A stretch of 64,000 bases of DNA from Topomyia yanbarensis (taxonomy: Eukaryota > Arthropoda > Insecta > Diptera > Culicidae), in NCBI RefSeq assembly GCF_030247195.1, contig NC_080670.1, forward strand, positions 43,695,524-43,759,523, given 5' to 3'. Shown piece by piece: positions 12,131 to 22,499 of the stretch. Within the stretch, counting starts at the first letter, position 1. Each line of letters opens with the position of its first letter. A program made the position numbers and the translations under genes. Below the pieces are notes generated by a model, which did no database searches, was not told the DNA's origin, and worked only from the letters and a program-made list of their open reading frames with translations.

Positions 12131-12339
12131 CAATCTCGGATTTCAGACTTCGTCTTTTGTCTTGCGACTTTTGTCTATCATTTACGTTTTCGTTTTCTTT
12201 CCGTTCTTGATCTCACTCTCGTTCTCGTTTTCGTTGTCATTTTCGTTTACTTCTTCGCTTTCGTTTTTGTTTTTATTTTCGTATAAATTTTCCCTACTCT
12301 TTTTCACACTTTCGTTGAAGTTTCTTTCTGTATTTTTTC

Positions 12340-13445
12340 TAGTACAGTTTTCGTGCAGGTTTTTGTATAATTTTCTGCATGATTTTCGTGAATGTTTCCG
12401 TATAAATTATCGTTTTTGTCCTTTTTTTACAGGTTTTCGTATAAGTTTCCGTACAAGGTTTCGCACTAGTTTTCGTACAAGTGTTTATGTTCCTTTTTTT
12501 TAATAACAGTTTTCGCACAAGTTTCCGTAGAAGTCTTGTCACAAGGTTTCGTTAAAGTTCTGTACAAGTTAACCAACATATTTTTGAACAGGATTTGTAG
12601 AAGTTTTACCTTTTATAGAACGTTTCGTACAAGTTCGGGTACAAGTTTTCGTTAAAGTTTTCGTAGAAGCTTTCGTTAAAGTTTCTGTATAGTTTTCGTG
12701 TGAGTTTTAGTATAAATTTTCTTACCAGTTTTCGTATAACAATCTGTACAAGATTTTTAACATTTTTTCGTTAAAGATTATGTACAAGTTATCATACAGT
12801 TTTAAGCACAATTTTTCGTTAAATTTTTTGTGTGAGTCTGTGTACACATTTTAGTGCCAGTTTTACAAATTGTTATATTGTTATAACTAACCTGTTTTGT
12901 AAAAGTTTCCGTTAAAAATTTCGAACACATTTTAGTAGAAAAGTGTTTACAAGTTCTAGTATTGCAGCTTTGCGGTCCAGATATTGTACAATATATATGC
13001 ATGTTATATGTATATATGTTTTCGTATAAGTTTTAGAGCACGTATATATGTTTTCGCATAAGTTTTAGAGTTTCCTACACGTTTCCGTACACATGTTCGC
13101 TCAAAATCTCGTAGAAGATTTTGTACAAGTTTTTGTAAAAGTCTTCATACACGTTTTCGTTTAAGCTACAGGATACAAGTTATTTACAGTACCTGTAGTA
13201 CAGGATCCCCTACAATTTTTCGAACGAGTTTTCTTATTAGTTTGCAAAAAATGTTCCGTACCAGTTTCCGTACAAGTTTTTCCAAGTTTGAGTAAAAGTT
13301 TTCATACAAGTTCTATACGTGTTTCTGTACAAGTTTTCGTAAATTTGTATAATTTTTCGTTCAAGTTTACGCACAAGTTTACGTGAAATATTTGTACAGA
13401 TTTTCATACGAATTTTATTTTACTTTTCCTTATTGCCATTTAATA
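12340..13445 (-). repeat. 12-bp repeat array 5, inverted orientation
   Basis: About 1.1 kb of ACAAGTTTTCGT units on the plus strand, which is ACGAAAACTTGT on the minus strand and so the inverse of arrays 1 to 4. Minus-strand translation gives repeated Thr-Lys/Glu-Thr-X blocks. It is the longest 12-bp array of the window. A short plus-orientation stretch returns at about 13455-13560. Confidence 0.75.
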
Positions 13446-13560
13446 GATACTGTTTTGATCGTACTTCGCGCGCAAACTGTTAACACAAACTTAGACGGAG
13501 ACTTTGGAATGTAAACTTGTAACGCTAACTTGGAGCAAACTTGCATGCAATGCAAATAAA

Positions 13561-14254
13561 TCTGCTCTTTTGACAAACGCATATTTTCATTTTCAGTTTT
13601 ATTACATTGTATCATTGAGCAACAACCTTGTATCACCAAAGATTCCTGTCGCAAAGCACTCCACAACAATTTTCTTACTGCCCCCCAACTGTGAACTACA
13701 GGATTTCTGTTTGTCATGATCAAGATCATCCTCACATGTTGAAATCGTAATGAACTCCCATCGTTTAACTATCCCAATCTGAGCATCATACACTTCATTC
13801 TATTCTCGGTCGGTGACTGCTTGGTTTCGCTTGGTTAGACACTAGCATCTATAAAGGCTTGTCACATGCAACGCCACCGCAGGGAATCTTGCTCGTATTT
13901 TCCTCTACAAACTAGTCCTATTAATTCTATAACAAAATTGCGGTGACAGCTTTTTCCTGTCAGCTTTTTCTTCTTCTTTTTCTCGTTCCAAAGTAAGTTC
14001 AAGCAAGCAGTTCAAGGACGCCTGTCACTTTGGCACTTTTTGCCTTAATTCAATTTTCTTGCTCTGATTCCGAACTAAGAAGAAAGGCTCTGCGTGTTTC
14101 GTGTGCTTCGTGCCTGTTTGTGTATGTGTGTGTGTGAAAAAAGGGTTTTCCTTGGCGGTGCAGTTTTCTCTTCGACGGGCTGCATTTGCATTCACGGTTG
14201 TATCGCAGTGAATGTTTTATTTTTCAATTTTCTTTCTCGCCTTTCTCGTTACAG
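13561..14254. other. Unassigned DNA upstream of a candidate exon
   Basis: Unique-looking sequence with no recognised element. It ends in a pyrimidine-rich stretch and CAG-type acceptor (14231-14254), described with the next entry. Confidence 0.35.
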
Positions 14255-14422
14255 ACGACTAATAACGGACGGAAGACAGCTTCTGGATCGTTGGAAAGAT
14301 GTCTCAGTAGCAACAGCAGCATTAGGAGCAGCAGCAGCAGGAGCGGGTTCGACGAAGGCCCCTTCGGTGTCAACCATTCCAACCAAACTTCCGGGTTGCT
14401 GAGACCCACTGTGGCCCGGTAG
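14255..14422 (+). CDS. Candidate exon, Ser-rich, unrecognised
   Basis: A pyrimidine-rich tract ending TCTCGTTACAG at 14254 looks like a 3' splice acceptor. The following frame runs 55 codons to TAG at 14420-14422 and is rich in Ser, Asn and Arg with AGC-type runs, a composition often seen in insect coding or 5' leader exons. A further 46 bases on, an ATG at 14469 in the context AAAAAATG starts a second short frame (MSLPLGTVLECTSF), so this could instead be a 5' leader exon with the true start at 14469. No domain is recognised, and overlapping frames on both strands are open because of the trinucleotide run. It is one of the few stretches of the window that look like host coding or leader sequence, but it is weak. 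Confidence 0.25.
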   Translation, partial: TTNNGRKTASGSLERCLSSNSSIRSSSSRSGFDEGPFGVNHSNQTSGLLRPTVAR

Positions 14423-14887
14423 CGCTCCAAGGAAGCGTGGGACAGTTTGCTAAGAAGAAGAAGAAAAAATGTCCTTGCCGCTGGGAACGGTGCTGGAGTG
14501 TACGAGTTTCAGCGAAGCGTGGCTTTTCTTTCATAGAACAAGTATTTTATTTTGCCATTATTTATGCAAAATGTGAGCTCTGGAAGAGATGAGATGGTTG
14601 AAAATAAGATGAAATTATCTCGATTCGATTCAGTGGGCACAAAAGAGCAATATTGCAGTTTCAAATTAAAATGTATTACACGCTGTGAGTAACAGTAATG
14701 GAATTGTTGTTTTGCTGGTTATTTTTATCACCCTGTTGTTTGGGAGGTAAAGATCAAAATAAATTTTATGTGCAACAGAATAATGATAATAACAGTAAAT
14801 GGATGAACTTGTCAAACAAGACTCAATTGGGACCTTATACTTATCCTATAATTTAGACGAGAAATGGCTTGTTGGATTCCTTTTGTG

Positions 14888-15125
14888 TTTCGTAGCCATC
14901 TCATCAGTAACTAGCAGCAACTTGGGGCCATTTAGAAGGTAATTCACAACTTGTGTGAACGCCTAAAGCAACTTGCAGGTTCCGAGTGATGTCTCGGACA
15001 GTAAGCACAGCTTTTCTGGTATGCTGATGAGAAAGCGAAAACAAACTCTAGTTTTTGGATGTAGTTAGTTTTTCTTTGTTTATTTATTTATTTCGCTTTC
15101 TCATCAGCAAATCAGAGCTTCTGTG
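14888..15125. repeat. Cluster of three hammerhead-like cores
   Basis: Three copies of the pattern CTGATGA...GAAA lie within 220 bases: minus strand at 14888-14907, plus strand at 15024-15040 and minus strand at 15091-15107. The last two lie in imperfect 35-base inverted arms (15006-15040 and 15091-15125). A GTGATGTCTCGG motif at about 14983 matches GTGATGTCCCG found beside the cores at 41.4 and 55.4 kb, so the order core(-), GTGATGTC, core(+) equals that of the 55-kb element. Stem II is mutated and no good helix III partner was found, so these are probably inactive relics of the same family. Confidence 0.45.
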
Positions 15126-17116
15126 TTTCTTTCCATCACCCATAATTTAAGCCAGTTAGTTGTTTTAAGCGTTCAAACAGCTTAAAAAATCAAAAATCAT
15201 TGTGACACCCATCTCTGGCGGCACTATTTCCAAATTGTCTACAATCATAGCCTCTTCGTAATGAGTTTCCTGACCGAACCCTACCAGACAGCAACAATTT
15301 CTCAGTGCGTACAAACATTCGTCCTTCAGCTAGGACCTTGAGCTCCCTGCCTCGTGTGTCCAATTTAAAAAAAAAAATTACTTCGATGTGTACAAAGCAT
15401 TCTGTTTGCTATTAGTCATTCGATCAGAGCATCTCTAAACTATAATGATAGCTACATATTTCAGACATAATTAATCCCATCTTCCCGACCCTTCAGCGAT
15501 CGCATTTTTTTTCGTTATCGACTTAACCTGTTTACGCGTCCCTATTAATTGTGTAGTAATTGCGGATTTTATTCGATTTGTTCAGGCTAATTGAAGTGGC
15601 CACTTGTCTTGCGCTAAAAAAACGGAGAATCTCCCGCTGCTTTCAAGTACAAATTGAAATAAAAAATCACACTTCGCTCGTCGCAGCAACATCATCACTC
15701 GACCGGGCTGACTCCTGGTACGTGTTTGCCGTGTACCTACACTGCATTTGCAGTCATCAGTAAGGATGCACTTTTTGCTCAGGCTCACTCCGGTAGCCGG
15801 GAATTTGCTTCCCGGCGGGAAAATTACTCTGTTTAGTGCATCAATTTGAAACAATTTATTCGTGCCAGGTTTTTTTTTTCACATTAGAGCTCATCACACT
15901 GAAAAAAAGTGTTGCTATCTTGCTACGTTCCGTGGTTGTTGCGGGTTGATGTCAGAAAGTCAGTTCCACAGTAAATACCTGCAACCTCGCGCATGACGAT
16001 GATGGCGTAATTATGTTAGTGCGGTGAGTAGATTGAATGGGGGCTAACTTTACTTTTGCTTCAGTTAGTCACCCTTGTTTGCTCGTAGCGACCGGCCCAA
16101 AGGAATGGCTGAATATTTCCGGGTGAGGACAGGTCGAAGGTCCATTCGTTGTGATACGCTTAGCGAAGGAAAGGGGCGCTAACCATTATAATATTATCCA
16201 CGGTGTGGAATCAGGTTAAGTTTACATCATTTTTAAGCGAAAATAAGATAATGAGCGGTCCTCTGTACAACCCTGTTATGCAAATAAGACTTAAACGTAT
16301 TCAAGACTATTATTCAGGAAATCAATTTTTGTTCTTCGGTATGATTGCAAAAGAAGGCATTTGTCACTTTGTCGCATTTTGAAAGATCATTATGTATTAT
16401 CGTTTGCACTGACGTTTACGTCACTTTTGCATACAAGAGCAGTATATGGATAGAGCCAGAGTGTGTCTCATACCAGCAGTTTGATTAATTAGTGTATATA
16501 TTTCACCTTCGCAGGTTATGTCCGGCGGCATATTGTCAATCCATTGCAACGACATTAGATCGGCAATTAAGAACGTCACACCCAGGAAGCCTTGCTTTGC
16601 GTTATGTTTGGGTTGAGAATTTATGATAATTTGCACATTATATTAATATCTCTAAAGTTTCATTACAGCGTCTTGAGGCTTTTCGCATTGTGCACATCGA
16701 AGTAGGTAATCACAGTGAGATAAAAAAATCGGAAGCTAAAATTTCACGGTGTATGCAGTGTGTGTGTATGTTAACCATCCTATTTCCACTGGCCCGCTGC
16801 GATTGACAGAAAAAAATTATTTCCATGTATTTATAAACCTACCAGAAAATAACTTGGCACCCGGATTTAGGTAGGTGTTAGCTCAATTGACTTTCCGCTT
16901 ACCCACCGTGTCCTGAGGTAATCCTACCATCAACCATCCCCGTTTTAATGGAATGTTTGTGTCCAATGGACACGTATCATGTGTATTTATTTGATTTACA
17001 TAATTATAAAAATATTTGTTCATAGAAAAATATTCCAGTTTGTTATTTTCTTTCTTATCTCTAACTCACGTGAGTGACTTATGCTTGCGTATCCATATTT
17101 CCTGTTTAGTAAAGAT
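15126..17116. other. Unassigned AT-rich DNA
   Basis: No gene or bounded mobile element is supported. Short open frames at 15560-15854 on both strands are probably chance. Confidence 0.4.
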
Positions 17117-17813
17117 TATTATTGTTATTATTATTTATTAAGGCTTTAACCTCGAGGGTCATTCGCCTGTTTCAAAATAATATACATTTCATAAATACAA
17201 ATACTTTTTAAATTTAATTTAATATATTTTTTGTTAATTTTTGCTTTCCGCTTCTTGTGTTTATTTTCTTTCTTGGTGGTGAGCTATGGTCGGGTGTACC
17301 CTCTGCCGCTTGCTGATAATTCTGTCTGCCTTCCCCCTCGCTTGTGTTTGTATCCATATCGTCATCGCTAGATTGGCTCTGGTGGTCGCTGTTAGATTTT
17401 TGGTGCTGTTTGTGTTTTCGAGTTACGTTGATATAGCCGTCTTCGTTCATGTTTATTTCTTCCATGTGTGTGTTAACTGATGGCTTTGAGATGCCGTGGA
17501 ATATTGTTTGTTCGGCATTCATTTTTAGGCCGGCTGTCTTTTGTGTATCAGAAGATGTTGAAGGCTGTTTGGTAGTGGTGGTTGTAGATGAGTTTGCTTT
17601 AGATGTTTTGGCGCATGGCTTACCGTACTGTACGGTCTGAACACAGAACTGGCACGTAGGAGTCTGCCCAGGATATATGCATAGGGTTCTTTGTATGTAG
17701 TTGACACCTTGGGATGATCTGCCCTCGAAAGTCAAGTAAGACGGTATAGGTTGGTACAGCCGCATTCGCACCACCCGAACACCGTTGAGTATGTTAGGGA
17801 AAAAGTTTCTCCA
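17117..17813 (-). pseudogene. ORF1 (gag) C-terminal half and 3' end of a non-LTR element
   Basis: The minus-strand frame from 17813 to the stop at 17214 encodes FFPNILNGVRVVRMRLYQPI, then CIYPGQTPTCQFC with a further Cys at YGKPC (a zinc-knuckle-like cysteine cluster), then a Thr/Ser/Gln-rich, highly charged tail ending in a basic stretch. This is the organisation of a non-LTR ORF1 nucleic-acid-binding protein. After the stop, minus-strand DNA ends in GGTTAAAGCCTTAATAAATA followed by TAA/CAA-type repeats at about 17117-17150, a typical non-LTR 3' tail. The N-terminal half of what looks like the same ORF1 lies at 20483-20817 on the same strand, 2.7 kb upstream, separated by another element. 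No RT follows this ORF1, so this copy was ORF1-only or internally deleted. Confidence 0.7.
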
Positions 17814-18098
17814 AGTATTTATTTATTTATTTTTTTCATCTGATCTAGTTGGTCTTAATGAATATGAAAGGATGGGGAAAAGCCAATTTGAGTGAAACAT
17901 TAACTATACTCAAACTGGCATAAAAACCCCATATCTTTTCAAATGAATACAGAATACAGAACATAATAATAAATACAGAAATAAATATAACAAAAACTAA
18001 ACTAAACTAATACAATAAAATGAACAATGTAGAAAAATATAAACAAAAGCAGCAAATAAAAATACAGATTAAAATGTCGTCAGGAAATATCTGGTAAG

Positions 18099-19585
18099 TC
18101 AGAAACTACTTAATAGCCGGTTTTTGAAGGTAGTAGATGACACGTTGAAATCGAAATCCGCTAACACTTCGTTGAATGTGGCAGACATGAAGCGAATTGG
18201 ATCATTGTCACCATACAGGGAGTTACTGTGTTCCAACAGCAAAAAGCTTCGTTGACGGAGGACACGTTCCGGTGCATAGATGTGGAGTTGACCCAACAAT
18301 TCCGGCATATCTAACTCTCCTAGAAGAATCATAGCGATAAAAACAGCTTGGGCTACTCTCCTTCTCGCTTCAAGCGTGTGTAGACTTAATAATCTACAGC
18401 GGTCTTCGTATGGCGGAAAATTAATAGGCTCCTGCCACGGAAGGCGTCTTAGTGCATAACGAACGAATTTTCTTTGAATTGCTTCAATTCTTGCTATCCA
18501 TGTTGCTTGATACGGACACCATATTACGGAGTTAGATTGCAATATTGACCGTACCAATGCGCAGTAAAGTGAACGGAGACAGAGAGGGTCATTAAATTCA
18601 TTAGAAATTTTAAGCATGAATCCCATCTGGCGGTTTGACTTGTTAATAATATAGTCGAAATGAGGTCGGAAAGTGAGTGCAGAATCCGAAGTGACTCCAA
18701 GGTCACACACTTGTAGTACACGCTCAAGATGCTGTTCTCCAATACAGTAGTCGTATGAAATTGGTTTGTGCTTGCGATGATACGATATTACACTGCACTT
18801 ATAAATACTAATTGTAAGCAAGTTTAAGGAGCACCAGTCATAGAAAGTGTCCAAGAGCTGTTGTAAAGCTAAGCAATCCCTGATGCACTTGACGATCATG
18901 TATAATTTAACATCATCAGCGTAGAATATATGACAACCCGGTGGTAATAATGTAGCTAGATCATTGATAAAGAGTGTGAATAAGAGTGGACCCAAATTAC
19001 TTCCTTGAAGAACACCCGAATTGTTCGAAAATGGGGCAGAGAACACACATCTAATTTTTACTACAAGTGTTCGATATGAATCGAGCCAACGAATCAGATC
19101 AAAAGACACTCCTATTAATTTCAACCGTTCCAGAAGTATTGCGTGATCAACTCTGTCAAATGCTGATTTCAAGTCGGTATATACAGTGTCGATCTGAGCA
19201 CCAGCGTCCGTGTTACGCAAGCAGAATGAAGCAAACTGAGCGAGATGCGTGGAGGTTGATCTTTTTGGGATGAATCCATGTTGATCAGGAGAAATGTAGC
19301 TTTGACTGGATGCAGAGAGCACATCGCTCATTATGATCTCAAAAACTTTGGAGCAAGCACATAACGATGTAATTCCTGTGTAATTTTCAACATTTCGCCG
19401 ATCTCTTTTTTTAATACAGGAAACATAACTGACCTTTTCCAGCTGAAAGGATAACAACACTGCCTAAAGGAATTGTTGAATAGTGTTGTCAACGGAAAAA
19501 TTAATGCATCCGTACATTTCTTGAGAACACGTGAAGGTATGCCATCAAGACCAGGAGTCACACTTCTCCGAAGCCAGACGAGCAC
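18099..19585 (-). pseudogene. Reverse transcriptase domain, frameshifted
   Basis: The N-terminal RT part (19585 to about 19400) has PGLDGIPSRVLKKC; a frameshift near 19.4 kb moves to a 453-codon frame ending at 18099. This frame holds DLKSAFDRVDHAIL (motif A), SGVLQGSNLGPLLFTLFIND (motif B, with Leu in place of the usual Pro) and FYADDVKLY (motif C, catalytic aspartates present), then thumb and a C-terminal Cys-poor region ending LLSSF. No RNase H domain follows. Function in an intact copy is reverse transcription of element RNA at the nicked target. The clade is not assigned; the layout without RNase H resembles Jockey, CR1 or Loner-type elements. Confidence 0.85.
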
Positions 19586-19639
19586 TCTGCTCCTTCAAAA
19601 ACATATCAGTAGGTAATCCGTTCTCTTTCCGCTTGGAGT

Positions 19640-20482
19640 TCACGAATTTCCAAAACTGTCGGGGATAACTGCGCAGGTTTGCTTGTGTTCGAATGGAGTA
19701 TCTTTTGTACAATAATAGGATCGATAATTAGTACTCGCTAGCGCAAAACGATATTTGGCGAAACGACAGCGTGTACGGCAATACAATCGTAGTGCTTTAG
19801 ATCCGAGTCGTTTGAGATGTCGTAGATGTGCATTACCCCACGGTGGCTTACGAGCTGGCCTACGCAGAGGAACATAATCAGCCATGACGGCATTAATCAC
19901 AGCAGTGAAATGTTCAACGGCAGAGTCAATGTCTTCCGTATCCTCAAGTGAATGCCAATCGATATGAAGTAGTCCCAAGAAATCGGCTCGGTGAAAGTCA
20001 AGGCCAAGATCATCAGGGATATCCTCATAAATAACAGGTTTAGGCAGACTGATAATAACTTCTACGAGAGGATGATTTGCATCAATCAGAGAAATAGATT
20101 CAGCAGGTTCGTGGATCTGACAGTCGGCTAGTGCTGTCTCATTCAATAAGACAAAGTCCAGAATACGACCGTAACGATTTTCAATGCTATTAATTTGTGT
20201 GATACAGTTGAAGCTGAATCCATCCAATAGCGCAGCGCAAGCGGTAGAAATATAAGAGCGAAGAACGTTGACTACAGGTGCGACATTGTCATGTGTATCC
20301 CAAATGAGGCCAGACTGATTGTAGTCTCCAAACAATAATGCGCAATCATTACTTCCAAGGCAAAAATAACCCATACCCATACTCCTGAGAGTTGTCATTA
20401 TTTGAGATACAAGCAGTTCCAGTCGAAGCTTCAGCAGGACATATACTGCTGCTAATGTTACCTGGCGGAGTAACGCTACATG
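19640..20482 (-). pseudogene. AP-like endonuclease domain, C-terminal part
   Basis: The minus-strand frame has LAAVYV, then LLFGDYNQSGLIW (the GDFN-like catalytic motif of apurinic-type endonucleases), NRYGRILDFVLL and DANHPLVEV (equivalent of the SDH motif). It then runs into the linker to RT (PPWGNAHLRHLKR). The N-terminal third is absent because the element is 5'-truncated, and a frame change is likely near 20.4 kb. The open frame continues upstream into ORF1 of the surrounding element (to 20602), so the predicted 320-codon product is a chance chimera rather than a real protein. Confidence 0.72.
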
Positions 20483-20817
20483 CTCGGTTGTGACGGATTC
20501 CACTTCTCCATACTTCGACATGAATCTTTTAATGCAATTCGTACTTGTACGAGGTGCCAAATCATGGAGTTTTATTTCAGTTAGATCGTGATCCATATAC
20601 ACGGGGATCTTGGTTTTGACGTTTTCATGTTCAACGTCATCATGACGTCGTTGACGTCGTCATGTTGCATATTGTTTTTTGCTACGAATCTTTCTGCCTC
20701 GGCTAAGGAGTTGAACGTTATAAGAACTACTTGCCTCGTGTGGTGAAGCTGGACGTGTGAAACCTCTGTAAGATCAAGTTCCATTTTCACCTTGACCAAC
20801 TGTTCCACCTCGCGCAC
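20483..20817 (-). pseudogene. ORF1 (gag) N-terminal half of a non-LTR element
   Basis: The frame from 20817 to about 20590 encodes VKMELDLTEVSHVQLHHTRQ and FNSLAEAERFVAKNN; a frameshift near 20.6 kb continues as VYMDHDLTEIKLHDLAPRTS and YGEVESVTTEH at the breakpoint. The ALAEAERF-type and NVYGEVESV-type segments resemble the RNA-binding region of insect non-LTR ORF1 proteins. The expected continuation appears at 17813. Confidence 0.6.
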
Positions 20818-20819
20818 CG

Positions 20820-20885
20820 AAGGTCTAAGACGAGAATCGAACCCAGGTGAGCTGCATACAAGGCAATCGATTTACCATATTTCAT
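20820..20885 (-). other. tRNA-like sequence with A and B boxes
   Basis: The minus strand has TGGTAAATCGA (A-box-like) and GGTTCGATTCTC (B-box-like) at a spacing of about 35 bases. The T stem and acceptor stem do not pair well, so this is a tRNA-derived relic or SINE head and not a functional tRNA gene. It lies just 5' of the ORF1 start of the minus-strand element. Confidence 0.4.
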
Positions 20886-21403
20886 TTTTGCCATCCTCAA
20901 AACAAAAATAACTTTAATAGTAAAACCGTGATTAAAGCAACAAAAAGTGAATAAATAATAGGTAAGTGTTTTGGAAAGTTTGAGGGTCCAATTTTATGGA
21001 ATGATTTTAGCTTGGGTGAAACCACAGATATTTTCAAGAGGCTCACCATTTTTGTGCGGAATGAGCGTTCGGTGCTATTCGGGCCCCCTATTCCATCAAT
21101 CACCGTTCAGTGGCTTGCGACTGCGCACACGATTGCACATGCCACAACAATAAAAATATATGATGCGCCAAACGACAGCTGTGACTAACCAGATTAAGTT
21201 TTTGTAACGCAATTTTTTTTGCGTCTTAAGGATTAAATATTTCATGAGTAATTCCATTGCAAAAAAATACGGTCTGAATTGTCCCGTAGGGAAGTTCGAA
21301 TTACTCCTATCTTGTAAAAGGATGGAAAAACGTAGAGTTTTGCAAATCGTCGTCTAGCGCTGCCATAGAGTGGTGCAAATAGGCATTTATAACACCAAAA
21401 TGT
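20886..21403. other. Unassigned DNA before the R1-like element
   Basis: No feature recognised. The last 13 bases (21392-21404) are the left target-site duplication of the following element. Confidence 0.4.
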
Positions 21404-21751
21404 AACTCCGCTAGCGAATGACGGATCTCAATAGTGGCATGTCTGTAATAATATACGTACATGGAACTACTGAGAACCAGAGCTACAGGTCCCACGCCCT
21501 GATAAAGGAGGATGGTTGTGATGATCTGGGCCGAGGTCACCACGTAAAGCAAGGTAGGTCATAACCCCAATTCCAAGGCGTGAAGCGACCCGTGCCGAGG
21601 GATGAGTGATCGAGGGGGTGAAAAAGATGCTCGATCGTTAACGGAGCCTGTGGGGTACCTGGGCAACCCCCACAGTAAGCGTCCCTTACCACGTTAATGC
21701 GGAGCTCTGACGTGGCGGACATTTATTCTCGCACTACTCGTGGGTACAAAC

Positions 21752-22499
21752 ATGGAGAACAAAAACAAAAACAATAAACAGTCGGAGGTGCCAAACCCCT
21801 TTGCTAGAGGTGGTTTGGCGAGGTCTCCCCCCCCCCCCGTGGGGAGAGTAGTGGAGCGATGAGTGCTGCATCTGAAAGCACCAGTGACCCCCCAGCAGCA
21901 GTCGGAAATAGCCCTACCAACGCACCGGACGGGCCACTATCTGCGATGCGCAAAGTGGTGGAGCAGCTCGATTCAATAATCGAGTACACTAGCGCAAAGC
22001 AAAACATAAGCAAGGAGTTAAAACAGAGTCTCCTGGAACTCCGAAAAACTGTTCGTGTCGCAAGACAGAAACACCAGGCTTATGCCAAGAGGGTGGAATG
22101 TCGGGAGAAGTCCGACAGAGAAACCCAGACAGTGGCCTCCAAGAGGGAGGGAAAAGAGAAGGTCGATACGGGCACTCAGACAGTGGCCTTCACCTTCTAT
22201 GGAGCAGCCACGTCGCTCGAAGCGGCGGCCGAGTTCCCCTCGAAGGGAAAAGGCAAGGGTAAGGGCAATCGCAAGACGTCGTCGAACGCGAAGCGCCCTA
22301 GGAAGTCACCAGGCGAGGGTGCAAAAACCGACACCACACGGCGTGCAACCGTTAAGGCCAAACGCCGTCTGGCTGAGGTAAGCGAGGGCGAGAGTGACCT
22401 CGCTGAGCAGAGCGTTGGTACCAGCAACCCGGCGCGACCGGGGCAGGGGGGCCCAAACCCCTGGACGCTGGTCACCAAGAAGAAGCCAGCACCGACACT
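21752..22499 (+). pseudogene. ORF1 (gag) N-terminal part, truncated
   Basis: The likely original start is ATG at 21752 (MENKNKN), conserved in copy 2; a C-homopolymer near 21828-21839 puts it out of frame with the longer frame from 21859. That frame encodes a Ser/Pro-rich start, a coiled-coil-like stretch (AMRKVVEQLDSIIEY), two DRETQT/DTGTQT repeats and a long Lys/Arg-rich basic region. An intact protein would bind element RNA in a ribonucleoprotein. The zinc knuckles present in copy 2 are missing because of the internal deletion whose junction is near 22499. The frame then runs out of phase into ORF2. Confidence 0.75.

Larger units (their letters stand above)
6130..13560. repeat. Composite pyrimidine-rich and 12-bp repeat domain
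   Basis: Most of this 7.4-kb domain is built from two simple patterns. One is plus-strand pyrimidine-rich DNA with a degenerate unit close to TTTTTCGTTTCCC. The other is a degenerate 12-bp unit close to ACGCAAACTTGT. Blocks alternate, the orientation of the 12-bp unit flips near 12.3 kb, and unrelated segments are inserted at 8578-9040 and 10626-11905. Long open frames here (for example 6631-7938) encode only Phe, Ser, Leu and Ile strings and are translation artefacts. The domain may be a degenerate satellite; no function can be assigned from sequence. Confidence 0.8.
17814..20482 (-). mobile_element. 5'-truncated non-LTR element inserted in another element's ORF1
   Basis: On the minus strand this unit starts in the middle of an endonuclease domain, continues through RT, and ends with an AATAAATAAATAAATA-type tail at about 17814-17835. 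It is bracketed by the two halves of an unrelated-looking ORF1 (20483-20817 and 17214-17813). 5' truncation plus a simple A-rich 3' tail is the signature of target-primed reverse transcription. No clear target-site duplication was seen, so a deletion at the target or a later rearrangement is possible. Confidence 0.62.

Noticed and set aside
21537..21722. Antisense frame in the R1-like 5' region, also present at 35577-35759
   Set aside because: Present in both copies only because the DNA is the same; it is antisense to the element and has no recognisable motif.
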